A DNA stretch of 64,000 nucleotides from Candidatus Heimdallarchaeota archaeon (GTDB lineage Archaea; Asgardarchaeota; Heimdallarchaeia; Hodarchaeales; Hodarchaeaceae). Below, one piece after another: positions 44,545-52,831 of the stretch. The stretch spans positions 545,849-609,848 of the forward strand of contig RDOB01000002.1 in NCBI GenBank assembly GCA_011364965.1. Reading direction: 5' to 3'. The notes under the pieces were generated by a model. It ran no database searches. It saw only the letters and a list, made by a program, of their open reading frames with translations, and was not told where the DNA came from. Both the position numbers and the translations under genes were made by a program. The stretch's first letter is position 1. Every line of letters starts with the position of its first letter.

Positions 44545-45294
44545 TTACCAATCAAAATGAGAAATCAAATCAGGGAGCTCAATTAGGTCACAGATTTCTA
44601 GATTTGGTTTTAATGAATCAGGAAGTCTGTGTCGTCGATTTTGAAAAAAACCAGTCTTCAAATTTGCCTCTTTAGCTCCAATAATATCAGTTTTTGGATT
44701 GTCTCCGATATGCAAGATTTCTTGAGGATTATCAATACTTAATTCTCGCATAGATGCATCAAAGATGAGACTATGGGGTTTTAAAAACCCTATTTCATTG
44801 GAAAAGACCATCGAATCAAATATCGATTGAAAACCAAGATTAATTATAACAAATTCACGAAATGCATCTCCAGATGAAAAAAGTGTGTTCACAATTAAGC
44901 CCAGCTTAAATCCCTCTCTTTTCAGATGTTCCAAAACTGCGTATGATCCTTCCCGAGGGGCTAGTTGCAAATTAAAAATCGAATCATTGAATAATTGTTC
45001 TATCATTATTCTTGTAGCATATTCTGGAACTAGTGAGAGATTTGTGAGTAATAAGTGGGTAATCCTGGCAATTCCATAATCGAAGCAGCGGTTCTCCCGT
45101 TCAAATTCGATTGTAGAGAACGTAGACTCGACAGCTTTGTCAAATTGAGGACGAGTGATATCATATTTTTCAACCAATAACTCAAATATCCTATATTCAC
45201 GCCTTTCTTTTTCAAATAATAAAACTTCAGGTTGAGGAATAGATGTTAAAACTCCAATCATGTCAAATGTGATAGCACTCATGAGAGATCTCAC
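44545..45294 (-). CDS. HAD-superfamily hydrolase
   Basis: 249 aa. Motif I is ITFDMIGVLT: the nucleophile Asp is present but the usual second Asp (acid/base, two residues on) is Ile, as in haloacid dehalogenase-like members rather than typical phosphatases. Motif II Ser/Thr lies in VNTLFSSGD, the lysine in IGFLKPHSLIF, and motif IV in LHIGDNPKTDIIGAKEA. Starts at GTG 45294 or ATG 45282. Substrate unknown. Confidence 0.85.
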   Translation of the reverse strand: MRSLMSAITFDMIGVLTSIPQPEVLLFEKERREYRIFELLVEKYDITRPQFDKAVESTFSTIEFERENRCFDYGIARITHLLLTNLSLVPEYATRIMIEQLFNDSIFNLQLAPREGSYAVLEHLKREGFKLGLIVNTLFSSGDAFREFVIINLGFQSIFDSMVFSNEIGFLKPHSLIFDASMRELSIDNPQEILHIGDNPKTDIIGAKEANLKTGFFQNRRHRLPDSLKPNLEICDLIELPDLISHFDW

Positions 45295-45484
45295 TTTACA
45301 AAGTTTAAGGTCATATTCTTCTTCTTTGTTTATAACCTTTATTCGCTAGATGCCATTTTTTGATAAATCATTAATAAAGCTTTTATCAGCAAGGGAATTG
45401 AGTAATGAGTAAGACCGTTCTTCAATAATTCTTTTCAAATAAGTTGGAAATCCCATAACACTCATGAAACTAAGGGTGATACAT

Positions 45485-47512
45485 GTGCGTTGTCTTGGAA
45501 TAGATATAGGTGGCACTTTTACTGATTTCATTGTAATAAATGACGAGGGGGAAGTATTTCTAGAGAAAATATCTTCCACTCCCAAAGATCAATCACTAGG
45601 CGTAAGAAATGGTTTAATCCAGTTAAAAAAAAATACAATAATATCAGATCTTAACATATTAGTTCATGGAACCACAGTTGCCACTAATGCAATCCTTGAA
45701 AGAAAAGGAGTTAAAACTGCTCTACTAGTTACTGAAGGGTTTTCCGATGTACTAGAAATCGGACGGCAAAATCGAAGTAAGATTTATACGTTATTTCCAG
45801 ATAGAACTGAACCATTAGTTCCAAGTAATTTACGATTTGGTATTGAGGAGCGAATTGATTCTACTGGGAAAGTTATTATTCCATTAAATCTCCTTCAATT
45901 ATCGAATATCCTAGATGAAATTGCTAAGAATGATGTGAAGTCAGTAGCTGTATCATTTCTATTTTCTTTTTTTAATTCGAATCATGAGAATAGAGTTTAT
46001 GAAGAAATTAAAAGCTTTATGCCTAATCTTCATGTTTCAACGTCAAATTGGGTTTTACCGATTTTTCGTGAATACGAGAGAACCTCAACGACCGTTTTAG
46101 ATGCTTACGTTGCTCCAATCATGCAGAGCTATTTCACTTCATTTACCGAGAAAGTTGCTACAGAAGGAATTAACATTCCACCACTTGTTTTACTATCTAC
46201 AGGTGGAGTCACTCAAATGAAAAATGCTGCTGAAAGATCCGTAGAAACAGTTCTCTCAGGTTTAGCAGGAGGGGTTTTAGGCGGTTTATATTCATGTCGA
46301 GAATTGGGGATGACTAATGCTCTAACTTTAGATATTGGAGGAACCTCAACAGATGTTGCTGCTATCTTAAAGGGACAAGTGGAAATATCCTCCAATAATG
46401 AAATAGGCACCTTACCCTTACATATTCCTGCAATTGCAGTCAGAACGATAGGAGCAGGTGGGGGCTCTATTGCTAGATTTGAACATGGAATATTGCGGGT
46501 TGGACCAGAGAGTGCAGGAGCTGATCCAGGACCTGCGTGTTATAATCTTGGAGGAAATTTACCAACTGTTACGGATGCAAATCTCGTTCAAGGTTTTTTA
46601 AACCCCAACTATTTCGCGGGAGGAACATTACCAATTTTTCCAGATTTAGCTAGAAAAGTGGTTCAGAAGTTATCTGAAGAATTAGATTTCGATTCCGTTG
46701 AACAGTGTGCTGCTGGGATTATCGAAATTTTTGAAAATAACATAGCTTTGGCTCTACGAAAAGTTTCCACTGAAAAAGGATATGATAGCAGGAATTTTGC
46801 ACTTGTTGCCTTTGGTGGCGCTGGTCCTTTAAGTTCCTGTTCATTAGCAGACCGATTGGCAATGAGCACAGTTATAATTCCTCCATATCCTGGCGTTTGG
46901 TCTGCTTACGGCTTAATTACAGCGGATATTCGCCACGATCTATCAAGTTCTTATCTTAAACCCCTACTGAAAAATGATCAAAAATCAAATCAAATTTTGG
47001 AGGAAGCTTTCTCATCTCTCGCACATCGAGGAATTCAGATGTGTGTGGACGATGGATTTGCAGAGAAAGATGTTTTAATTGCACGACAGCTTGATATCCG
47101 ATTGGAAGGACAATCACACGAGCTAAATGTCCCATATTATGGTAATCTTGTTGCAGCATCACATAATTTTGACAGAGCACACGAACTGGCTTATGGTTAT
47201 TCTTCTCCAGATGAACCACGAGAGATAGTTAACCTGAGAGTATCAGCAATGGTCCATCTGCCGAAATTTTCACTTCCTGCTTTAAAAGAAGGAAATATTG
47301 CTATTAATGATGGATTCATTGGCACTCGGGAGGTGTATCTAAGGGGGGGTTATAGGGAGGTAAATATTTATCAAAAATCCCATTTAAAAGCAAATAATGT
47401 AATAATAGGCCCCGCTATAATTGAGCAAACTGATTCCACAACTCTTGTGGATATTGGTTGGAAAGCTCGTGTGAAATTGGACGGTCATCTCTTGATTACT
47501 AAAATAAGGTAG
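45485..47512 (+). CDS. hyuA: Hydantoinase A / N-methylhydantoinase large subunit (HyuA family)
   Basis: ATP-dependent cyclic-amide or ketone-type carboxylase/hydrolase subunit of the hydantoinase/5-oxoprolinase family. N-terminal actin-like motif LGIDIGGTFTDFIV, later VHGTTVATNAILERKG, LDIGGTSTDVAAI and AIAVRTIGAGGGSIA, all typical. ATG 45464 opens the frame, but GGTGAT at 45475-45480 sits at ideal spacing before GTG 45485, giving MRCLGIDIGG, the normal family start; that start is used here. The stop is one base before hyuB. Substrate may be a hydantoin, 5-oxoproline or related lactam. Confidence 0.9.
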   Translation: MRCLGIDIGGTFTDFIVINDEGEVFLEKISSTPKDQSLGVRNGLIQLKKNTIISDLNILVHGTTVATNAILERKGVKTALLVTEGFSDVLEIGRQNRSKIYTLFPDRTEPLVPSNLRFGIEERIDSTGKVIIPLNLLQLSNILDEIAKNDVKSVAVSFLFSFFNSNHENRVYEEIKSFMPNLHVSTSNWVLPIFREYERTSTTVLDAYVAPIMQSYFTSFTEKVATEGINIPPLVLLSTGGVTQMKNAAERSVETVLSGLAGGVLGGLYSCRELGMTNALTLDIGGTSTDVAAILKGQVEISSNNEIGTLPLHIPAIAVRTIGAGGGSIARFEHGILRVGPESAGADPGPACYNLGGNLPTVTDANLVQGFLNPNYFAGGTLPIFPDLARKVVQKLSEELDFDSVEQCAAGIIEIFENNIALALRKVSTEKGYDSRNFALVAFGGAGPLSSCSLADRLAMSTVIIPPYPGVWSAYGLITADIRHDLSSSYLKPLLKNDQKSNQILEEAFSSLAHRGIQMCVDDGFAEKDVLIARQLDIRLEGQSHELNVPYYGNLVAASHNFDRAHELAYGYSSPDEPREIVNLRVSAMVHLPKFSLPALKEGNIAINDGFIGTREVYLRGGYREVNIYQKSHLKANNVIIGPAIIEQTDSTTLVDIGWKARVKLDGHLLITKIR

Positions 47513-47513
47513 A

Positions 47514-49118
47514 ATGAATATGGAGACTAGGAAGTATACATCTGAAGATATTATAACTCTATCAGTAATACAGAAAGCACTTGAAAACATTGCAGAGGAG
47601 ATGGGGATAGTGTTAAGGAGAGCTTCTTTTTCTCCAAATTGTAAAGAACGCTTAGATTTCTCATGTGCAATTTTCAACAAAAATGCTGAACTAGTAGCAC
47701 AAGCTGAACACATTCCTGTTCATATAGGAGCAATGTTTTCTGCTATATCTTCAATTCTTGATGAATTTCCACTTGAGACTATAAAACCTGGAGATATTAT
47801 AATTCTAAATTCCCCATATTATGGAGGAACTCACCTTCCAGATATCACTTTCCTAATGCCTGTATTCATCGATGAACAACTCGCTTTTTTTGTTAATAAT
47901 CGTGCTCATCATGCTGATATTGGTGGTTCTGTACCTGGTTCTATGCCAGGAATTTCTTCAGAATTATATGAGGAGGGATTGATTATACCTCCAATTAAAC
48001 TGTATAATGAAGGGAAAGAAGTTACAGATGTAATGAATTTAATACTTTCTAATGTCCGAGTGAAAACAGAAAGATTAGGAGACTTTAGAGCTCAGAGAGC
48101 CGCCCTTCTCAGAGGTGAAGAGAGATTACGGGAATTAAGTCAGAAATATGGCTTAGATTTTTTACTAGATGCTGTAAATAAATTAATGAATATTTCTGAA
48201 AAGTCATTTCAAGAGGAATTGAATAAGATCCCCGATGGGACGTACCAATATGAGGATTTTCTTGATTCAAATGGAATCACTTCAGATCTAGTGAAAATAT
48301 GTGTTAAGATAACAAAAACATTTAATAAAATTTTAATATCATTTAATGGTACAGATCCCGTTCAAGAAGGCAATGTTAATGCTCCACACAGTGTTGTTTA
48401 TTCCTGTGTATATTTTGTGTTTCGAGCATTAACTGATTCCTCCATAATGACAAATGCAGGTTTATTTAGAAATATCGAAATTGAAATACCTGAGAATAGC
48501 ATGTTGAATCCTCAAAATCCGTCTGCAGTTTCATCGGGCAATGTTGAAACTTCCCAAAGATTGGTAGATGTAATATTAGGTGCTTTGGCTCAATCATTGA
48601 ATCAAATACCAGCAGCATCACAAGGAACAATGAATAATGTAACAATCGGTTCAAAAAAGGCAAAAAATGCCTTTACTTATTATGAAACCATTGGAGGTGG
48701 AGCAGGAGCATCGGGTGTTAAGAACGGAACATCAGCTATTCATTCACATATGACTAATACTTTAAATACACCTATTGAAGCATTAGAGCTTACTTATCCA
48801 CTTCGAGTTAAAGAATATTCTATAAGGAAAAATTCTGGTGGAGAAGGTCGTTATAAAGGGGGTAATGGAATTATTCGGGCAATCGAATGTTTAGTGGATT
48901 CGATAGTATCTTTACAATCCGAAAGACGAACAAAACCTCCGTATGGTCTCCATGGGGGAAAACCAGGCAAAACTGGAGAAAATTTCAAGATAAATATCAA
49001 GGGAGAAGTTCAAAAACTACCTGGTAGAGCGACTGTTGAGTTCTATGCTGGTGAAACTCTCGTTGTGAAAACTCCTGGTGGCGGGGGGTATAAATTGAGT
49101 GAAAATTCTGCTGATTGA
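47514..49118 (+). CDS. hyuB: Hydantoinase B / oxoprolinase small-type subunit (HyuB family)
   Basis: 534 aa partner of HyuA. LSVIQKALENIAEEMGIVLRRASFSPNCKERLDFS, in its two halves, and GDIIILNSPYYGGTHLPDI, NNRAHHADIGGSVPGSMPG are family hallmarks; the His-rich AHHADIGG may bind metal. Translationally coupled: starts one base after hyuA and its TGA overlaps the TTG of the glycerate kinase. Confidence 0.92.
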   Translation: MNMETRKYTSEDIITLSVIQKALENIAEEMGIVLRRASFSPNCKERLDFSCAIFNKNAELVAQAEHIPVHIGAMFSAISSILDEFPLETIKPGDIIILNSPYYGGTHLPDITFLMPVFIDEQLAFFVNNRAHHADIGGSVPGSMPGISSELYEEGLIIPPIKLYNEGKEVTDVMNLILSNVRVKTERLGDFRAQRAALLRGEERLRELSQKYGLDFLLDAVNKLMNISEKSFQEELNKIPDGTYQYEDFLDSNGITSDLVKICVKITKTFNKILISFNGTDPVQEGNVNAPHSVVYSCVYFVFRALTDSSIMTNAGLFRNIEIEIPENSMLNPQNPSAVSSGNVETSQRLVDVILGALAQSLNQIPAASQGTMNNVTIGSKKAKNAFTYYETIGGGAGASGVKNGTSAIHSHMTNTLNTPIEALELTYPLRVKEYSIRKNSGGEGRYKGGNGIIRAIECLVDSIVSLQSERRTKPPYGLHGGKPGKTGENFKINIKGEVQKLPGRATVEFYAGETLVVKTPGGGGYKLSENSAD

Positions 49119-50521
49119 AATTGAAAATTACCAATTATTCAAGATTAACACAATTTCCTCAATCTAAAGGAAGAAAGCTACTTTTAAATCTATTCGAAAT
49201 CGGTGTTAATGCTGTAGATCCTTATTTATCTGTTCTTAAGAATGTCGAGGTAAATCAAGAAAGAGAACAATTAAGAATCAATCAAGACTTATATTCAATT
49301 CAGAACCGAAAAGTATGGGTAATAGGCGCAGGGAAGGCAGTTGGAAGAATGGCTGAAGCAATTGAAAAAATTTTTTTCAAAAAGTCTTTATCTGGGATTA
49401 TATGTGTACCGGAGGGGCTAAAGAAGGAAATTAAAACTACTAAAGTTAAAGTTTACGAATCTACTCACCCTTTACCATCATCTATAAATGTTCAAAACAC
49501 CAAAAAGATTTTTGAAATGCTTAAACAGGTTAAATCAGAAGATTTAGTTATTGTGCTGATTAGCGGAGGTGGCTCTGCTATTTGGGCAGCTCCAATTCCT
49601 CCAATAACCATTTCTGAATTTGTTGAACTTAATAAATTACTTATACATTCAGGTATGACAATTCAGGAGATAAATACTGTTAGAAAACATGTTTCATTAA
49701 TAAAAGGTGGAAAATTGGCAAGAAGAATCCCTTGTGAAACAATAACCTTTGTTTTGTCAGATGTAATTGGTGATTCATTAGAAAATATTGCATCTGGACC
49801 AGTATCTCCTGACTCCACTACTTTTACAGAAACTAAAAATATATTAAAAAAATATGATCTATGGTTTGATGCTATACCAGAATCTATTAAGACTATTATA
49901 AGAAAAGGGGCGAATGGACAAATTGAGGAAACCCCGAAACCAACAGATGATATATTTAGGAATAAGAAGGGATATATTGTCGGTTCAAATAAAATTGCGT
50001 GTGACGCAATTATTAACGAATGTAATAAGCGACAAATCGATAATTTATTTTTAACGGATAAAATCGAAGGAGATGCGCGATGGATTGGAAAAATCTTTGC
50101 TAGAATTGCTATTGGACTAATAAAAGGAAAATCTAACCCATTCCTCATCATTAGTGGAGGAGAACCCACAATGATGATTAAAGGCACTGGAAAAGGAGGA
50201 AGAAATCAGGAAGTAGCTGTTGCATTCTTACAGGAGTTATCAAAAATAGATTATACTTCAGATATCACTTTTCTTTCTGCAGGAACTGATGGTATTGATG
50301 GAAATTCTCCTTATGCTGGAGCTATTATTGATAGAAATATTTTAGAAGCTCTTTTGACCAGAAAATTGAATATACAGCAATATCAAGAAATGAATAATAC
50401 TTCAAGTCTTCTTTCTGAATTAGACGAATCTTTGATAGAAACAGGACCAACGGGAACTAATGTGATGGATATACATCTGATCATTTTGAATTCTGATCAA
50501 ATAGAAAATAATAAATTATAA
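49115..50521 (+). CDS. Glycerate 2-kinase (GckA/MOFRL family)
   Basis: Phosphorylates glycerate to 2-phosphoglycerate. 468 aa. VWVIGAGKAVGRMAEAIE, STHPLPSS, VIVLISGGGSAIW-type core (here LVIVLISGGGSA), NTVRKHVSLIKGGKLA, SDVIGDSLENIASGPVSPD and the C-terminal MOFRL region (SAGTDGIDGNSPYAGAI) are all present. TTG start overlaps the hyuB stop by four bases. Why a glycerate kinase is coupled to a hydantoinase is unclear; it may point to a substrate degraded to glycerate. Confidence 0.9.
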   Translation: MKLKITNYSRLTQFPQSKGRKLLLNLFEIGVNAVDPYLSVLKNVEVNQEREQLRINQDLYSIQNRKVWVIGAGKAVGRMAEAIEKIFFKKSLSGIICVPEGLKKEIKTTKVKVYESTHPLPSSINVQNTKKIFEMLKQVKSEDLVIVLISGGGSAIWAAPIPPITISEFVELNKLLIHSGMTIQEINTVRKHVSLIKGGKLARRIPCETITFVLSDVIGDSLENIASGPVSPDSTTFTETKNILKKYDLWFDAIPESIKTIIRKGANGQIEETPKPTDDIFRNKKGYIVGSNKIACDAIINECNKRQIDNLFLTDKIEGDARWIGKIFARIAIGLIKGKSNPFLIISGGEPTMMIKGTGKGGRNQEVAVAFLQELSKIDYTSDITFLSAGTDGIDGNSPYAGAIIDRNILEALLTRKLNIQQYQEMNNTSSLLSELDESLIETGPTGTNVMDIHLIILNSDQIENNKL

Positions 50522-50604
50522 TCCATATATCAAAATATATCAAAAGTATTATGAAAACATATAAGAAAAAGTACTAAATAATATATTAAATAAGGTGAAG
50601 AAAT

Positions 50605-51318
50605 TTGGAACTCCAAAAAACTGGCCTTCCTGGATTGGATAAATTACTTAATGGGGGTATTCCCAAAGGTTGGACATGTATCGTATCAGGTGAACCTGGC
50701 GCAGGAAAGACATGTTTATCCGTCGGATTTTTGGTTGAAGGCATTAAAAAATTCAATGAACCGGGGATATTTGTCAGTTTTAATGAAGCGAAAAAAGAAT
50801 TGTATATGACTCAGGAATCTTTTGGTTACAATTTGAATGAGCTGGAAAAGGAAGATAAGTTTTTATTTCTTGATTTTTCTTATGGAAGGGCTTTGGGGCA
50901 AGGTCAATTTGCACTTCAGCAAAAAAAATTTGATTTACCTGCACTCACGAAAGCATTAAAAGATGCAATAAACAAGATAGATGCGAAACGTCTCGTGATT
51001 GATCCTTTGACAATAATATCGCTTCTCTTTGATAATGAACGGGAAATTCGTTATAATTTTCTTCGATTCTTTGATATTATCCGTCGTTTTGGTGTTACGA
51101 CAATAGCAATTGTAGAGAAAGGAGTAAACTCTTATAGCGTTGAAGAATTCTTAGCTTCAGGTATCATTAGACTTTATAACGAAAGATCAGGAGCAAAAAG
51201 GCAAAGAGGGATTGAAGTGGTGAAAATGCGTGGAGTAAATCATAAACGAGGTGTATTTCCACTATCAATTACAGGAAAAGGAGTGGTAATCTCTCCTGAT
51301 GTAGAAATGCCCTCATAA
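50605..51318 (+). CDS. KaiC/RadA-like RecA-superfamily ATPase
   Basis: 237 aa, a single RecA-type domain. GLPGLDKLLNGGIPKG (KaiC-type N-terminus), Walker A GEPGAGKT, Walker B RLVIDPLTII, and the KaiC-typical VEKGVNSYSVEEFLASGII. Such single-domain archaeal KaiC-like proteins act in signalling rather than circadian clocks. TTG start preceded by AAGGTGAAG. It lies 83 bases after the glycerate kinase. Confidence 0.85.
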   Translation: MELQKTGLPGLDKLLNGGIPKGWTCIVSGEPGAGKTCLSVGFLVEGIKKFNEPGIFVSFNEAKKELYMTQESFGYNLNELEKEDKFLFLDFSYGRALGQGQFALQQKKFDLPALTKALKDAINKIDAKRLVIDPLTIISLLFDNEREIRYNFLRFFDIIRRFGVTTIAIVEKGVNSYSVEEFLASGIIRLYNERSGAKRQRGIEVVKMRGVNHKRGVFPLSITGKGVVISPDVEMPS

Positions 51319-51428
51319 TGTTTATCTGAATGATATTATATAATATTGAAGATCACATAGTGAGTAATGGAACTTCCTTCCCACTCTAAATAAATCCATA
51401 GGACGTGAAATTTGGAAATTGCGTCCAA

Positions 51429-51569
51429 TTACTCTTCCTTTGGTCCAGTAGGAATTTTTCCTTCCAATTTTTTCTTAGCATCCTCAATGGAATGATAACC
51501 ATCTTCTGATGTTTTTTTTAACAATTCTTTCTTCAAATCATCTGGTATCTTCTTTTCTTCGTCAGTCAT
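51429..51569 (-). CDS. Tiny Lys/Glu-rich protein (46 aa)
   Basis: ATG at 51569, TAA at 51431-51429. The product (MTDEEKKIPDDLKKELLK, then TSEDGYHSIEDAKKKL) is highly charged, helical and has no cysteine or membrane segment. Codon use is normal for the region and the frame is clean, so it looks real, but it is too short to be certain. No function assigned. The remaining 51570-51795 holds no other frame; it is T-rich near 51650. Confidence 0.45.
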   Translation of the reverse strand: MTDEEKKIPDDLKKELLKKTSEDGYHSIEDAKKKLEGKIPTGPKEE

Positions 51570-51795
51570 TCTAGTTTCCTCAATTTTATATGAGCAGAAA
51601 TTGTGGTAATTTCTTTAATCTAACCTAATACATCTCTCCCCCTTAATATATATTTTTTTATTATTTGTTTATAATGAAAACGAATCCAGATCTTTTTGAC
51701 TTATTACTCACAATAAAATTGAGTAATATATAATAACAATTTTTTGTCGGATCGAGATTAGGTAAGCTCCTTCCTTCTTAAAAAGAGGAATAAAT

Positions 51796-52830
51796 GTGAC
51801 TACTCGAATTATCATAGAATCGTCCTTTCTTAGTGAAATTCCCCCTAAACCCGGTTTATATAGATTATATGATACAAATAATGAATTACTTTACATAGGA
51901 GCATCATCGAATCTTCAAAATCGAATAAAACAACATTTCTCCCATAATAGTACTAAGGAACGAAAACGAGGGGTAATTAGGCAATATACGAGCTATCTAG
52001 AATTTGAAAGTTATGATTCGGTTGAGAGGGCATTTGAGGAGGAACGTATCGAGATTTGGACGAAGCAGCCTCCTTATAATAAACGTGGGATTACAGATCT
52101 GAGTTATTCCTTCATTATTTTTCGCAAAAAAGGACAAATAAAAACTCTATGCTTATCTAATAGAGAAGCGGATAAATTAGATCAGGATGACGAATTTTTC
52201 AGAATGAATATGTCAAAAAAATATGTTTTAGACGCTTTAAATTCGATTAGAAAATATTATCCATTTTGTTTTCCCTCATCTACCACGAAATGTTGGGATC
52301 ATTTAATTGGTCTGTGTTATGGATCATGTATGCAAGATGACCTTGATCAGAGTACTTATTGGAAAAATTCTCTAAATTTAATGGACGCAATTTCAGGTAA
52401 AAATAATGCATTAGTTAACGAAATTCATGATGAGTTGACAAGCTTGATCATTAAAATGGAGTTTGAAAAAGCTCAAAAAATATCTAATGCTTTGGAATCG
52501 TTAAAAACTCTTAGATTGAAATATGGAGGACAAGGTGTAATAAGAGACCTTGATATATTTGAATTTAAGAAGAAAAATGATATATGGGTTGTGAAAATTC
52601 ATTTTCTTCGTAAAACATCCCTTATTAAAGAGGAATTGATGGTTATTAAAGGTACAGAGAGAGATGAAGCGGAATCTTATACCTTTCTCAAATTTTTATT
52701 GAAATTTTATCGTTTTACTGGTTTTCCTCCAATCAAAATTAAAATAAAAAATTATTTTCCTTCCCCCTATTATCATATTTTAAAGAATTGGTTCCAACAT
52801 TATTTTGGGGTTCCAATCATCATCATCTAA
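51796..52830 (+). CDS. UvrC-like GIY-YIG nuclease lacking the RNase H half
   Basis: 344 aa. N-terminal GIY-YIG nuclease: GLYRLYDTNNELLYIGAS, with RIKQHF, then the glutamate-bearing helix (AFEEERIEIW) and PPYN. The UvrC Cys cluster follows (CLCYGSC-like: LIGLCYGSC), then a UVR-motif helix (LIIKMEFEKAQKISNALESL) near 218-237. The C-terminal RNase H-like nuclease and HhH domains of true UvrC are missing; ~100 unrecognised residues end the protein. Like bacterial Cho it would cut on only one side. GTG start. Only two bases from the convergent PEPCK. Confidence 0.75.
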   Translation: MTTRIIIESSFLSEIPPKPGLYRLYDTNNELLYIGASSNLQNRIKQHFSHNSTKERKRGVIRQYTSYLEFESYDSVERAFEEERIEIWTKQPPYNKRGITDLSYSFIIFRKKGQIKTLCLSNREADKLDQDDEFFRMNMSKKYVLDALNSIRKYYPFCFPSSTTKCWDHLIGLCYGSCMQDDLDQSTYWKNSLNLMDAISGKNNALVNEIHDELTSLIIKMEFEKAQKISNALESLKTLRLKYGGQGVIRDLDIFEFKKKNDIWVVKIHFLRKTSLIKEELMVIKGTERDEAESYTFLKFLLKFYRFTGFPPIKIKIKNYFPSPYYHILKNWFQHYFGVPIIII

Positions 52831-52831
52831 T

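Noticed and set aside
45346-45465. Minus-strand 39-residue frame (MSVMGFPTYLKRIIEERSY and onward) ahead of the HAD gene
   Set aside because: Protein-like composition, but no ribosome-binding site, overlaps the first codons upstream of hyuA, and no family recognised; left out as unproven.
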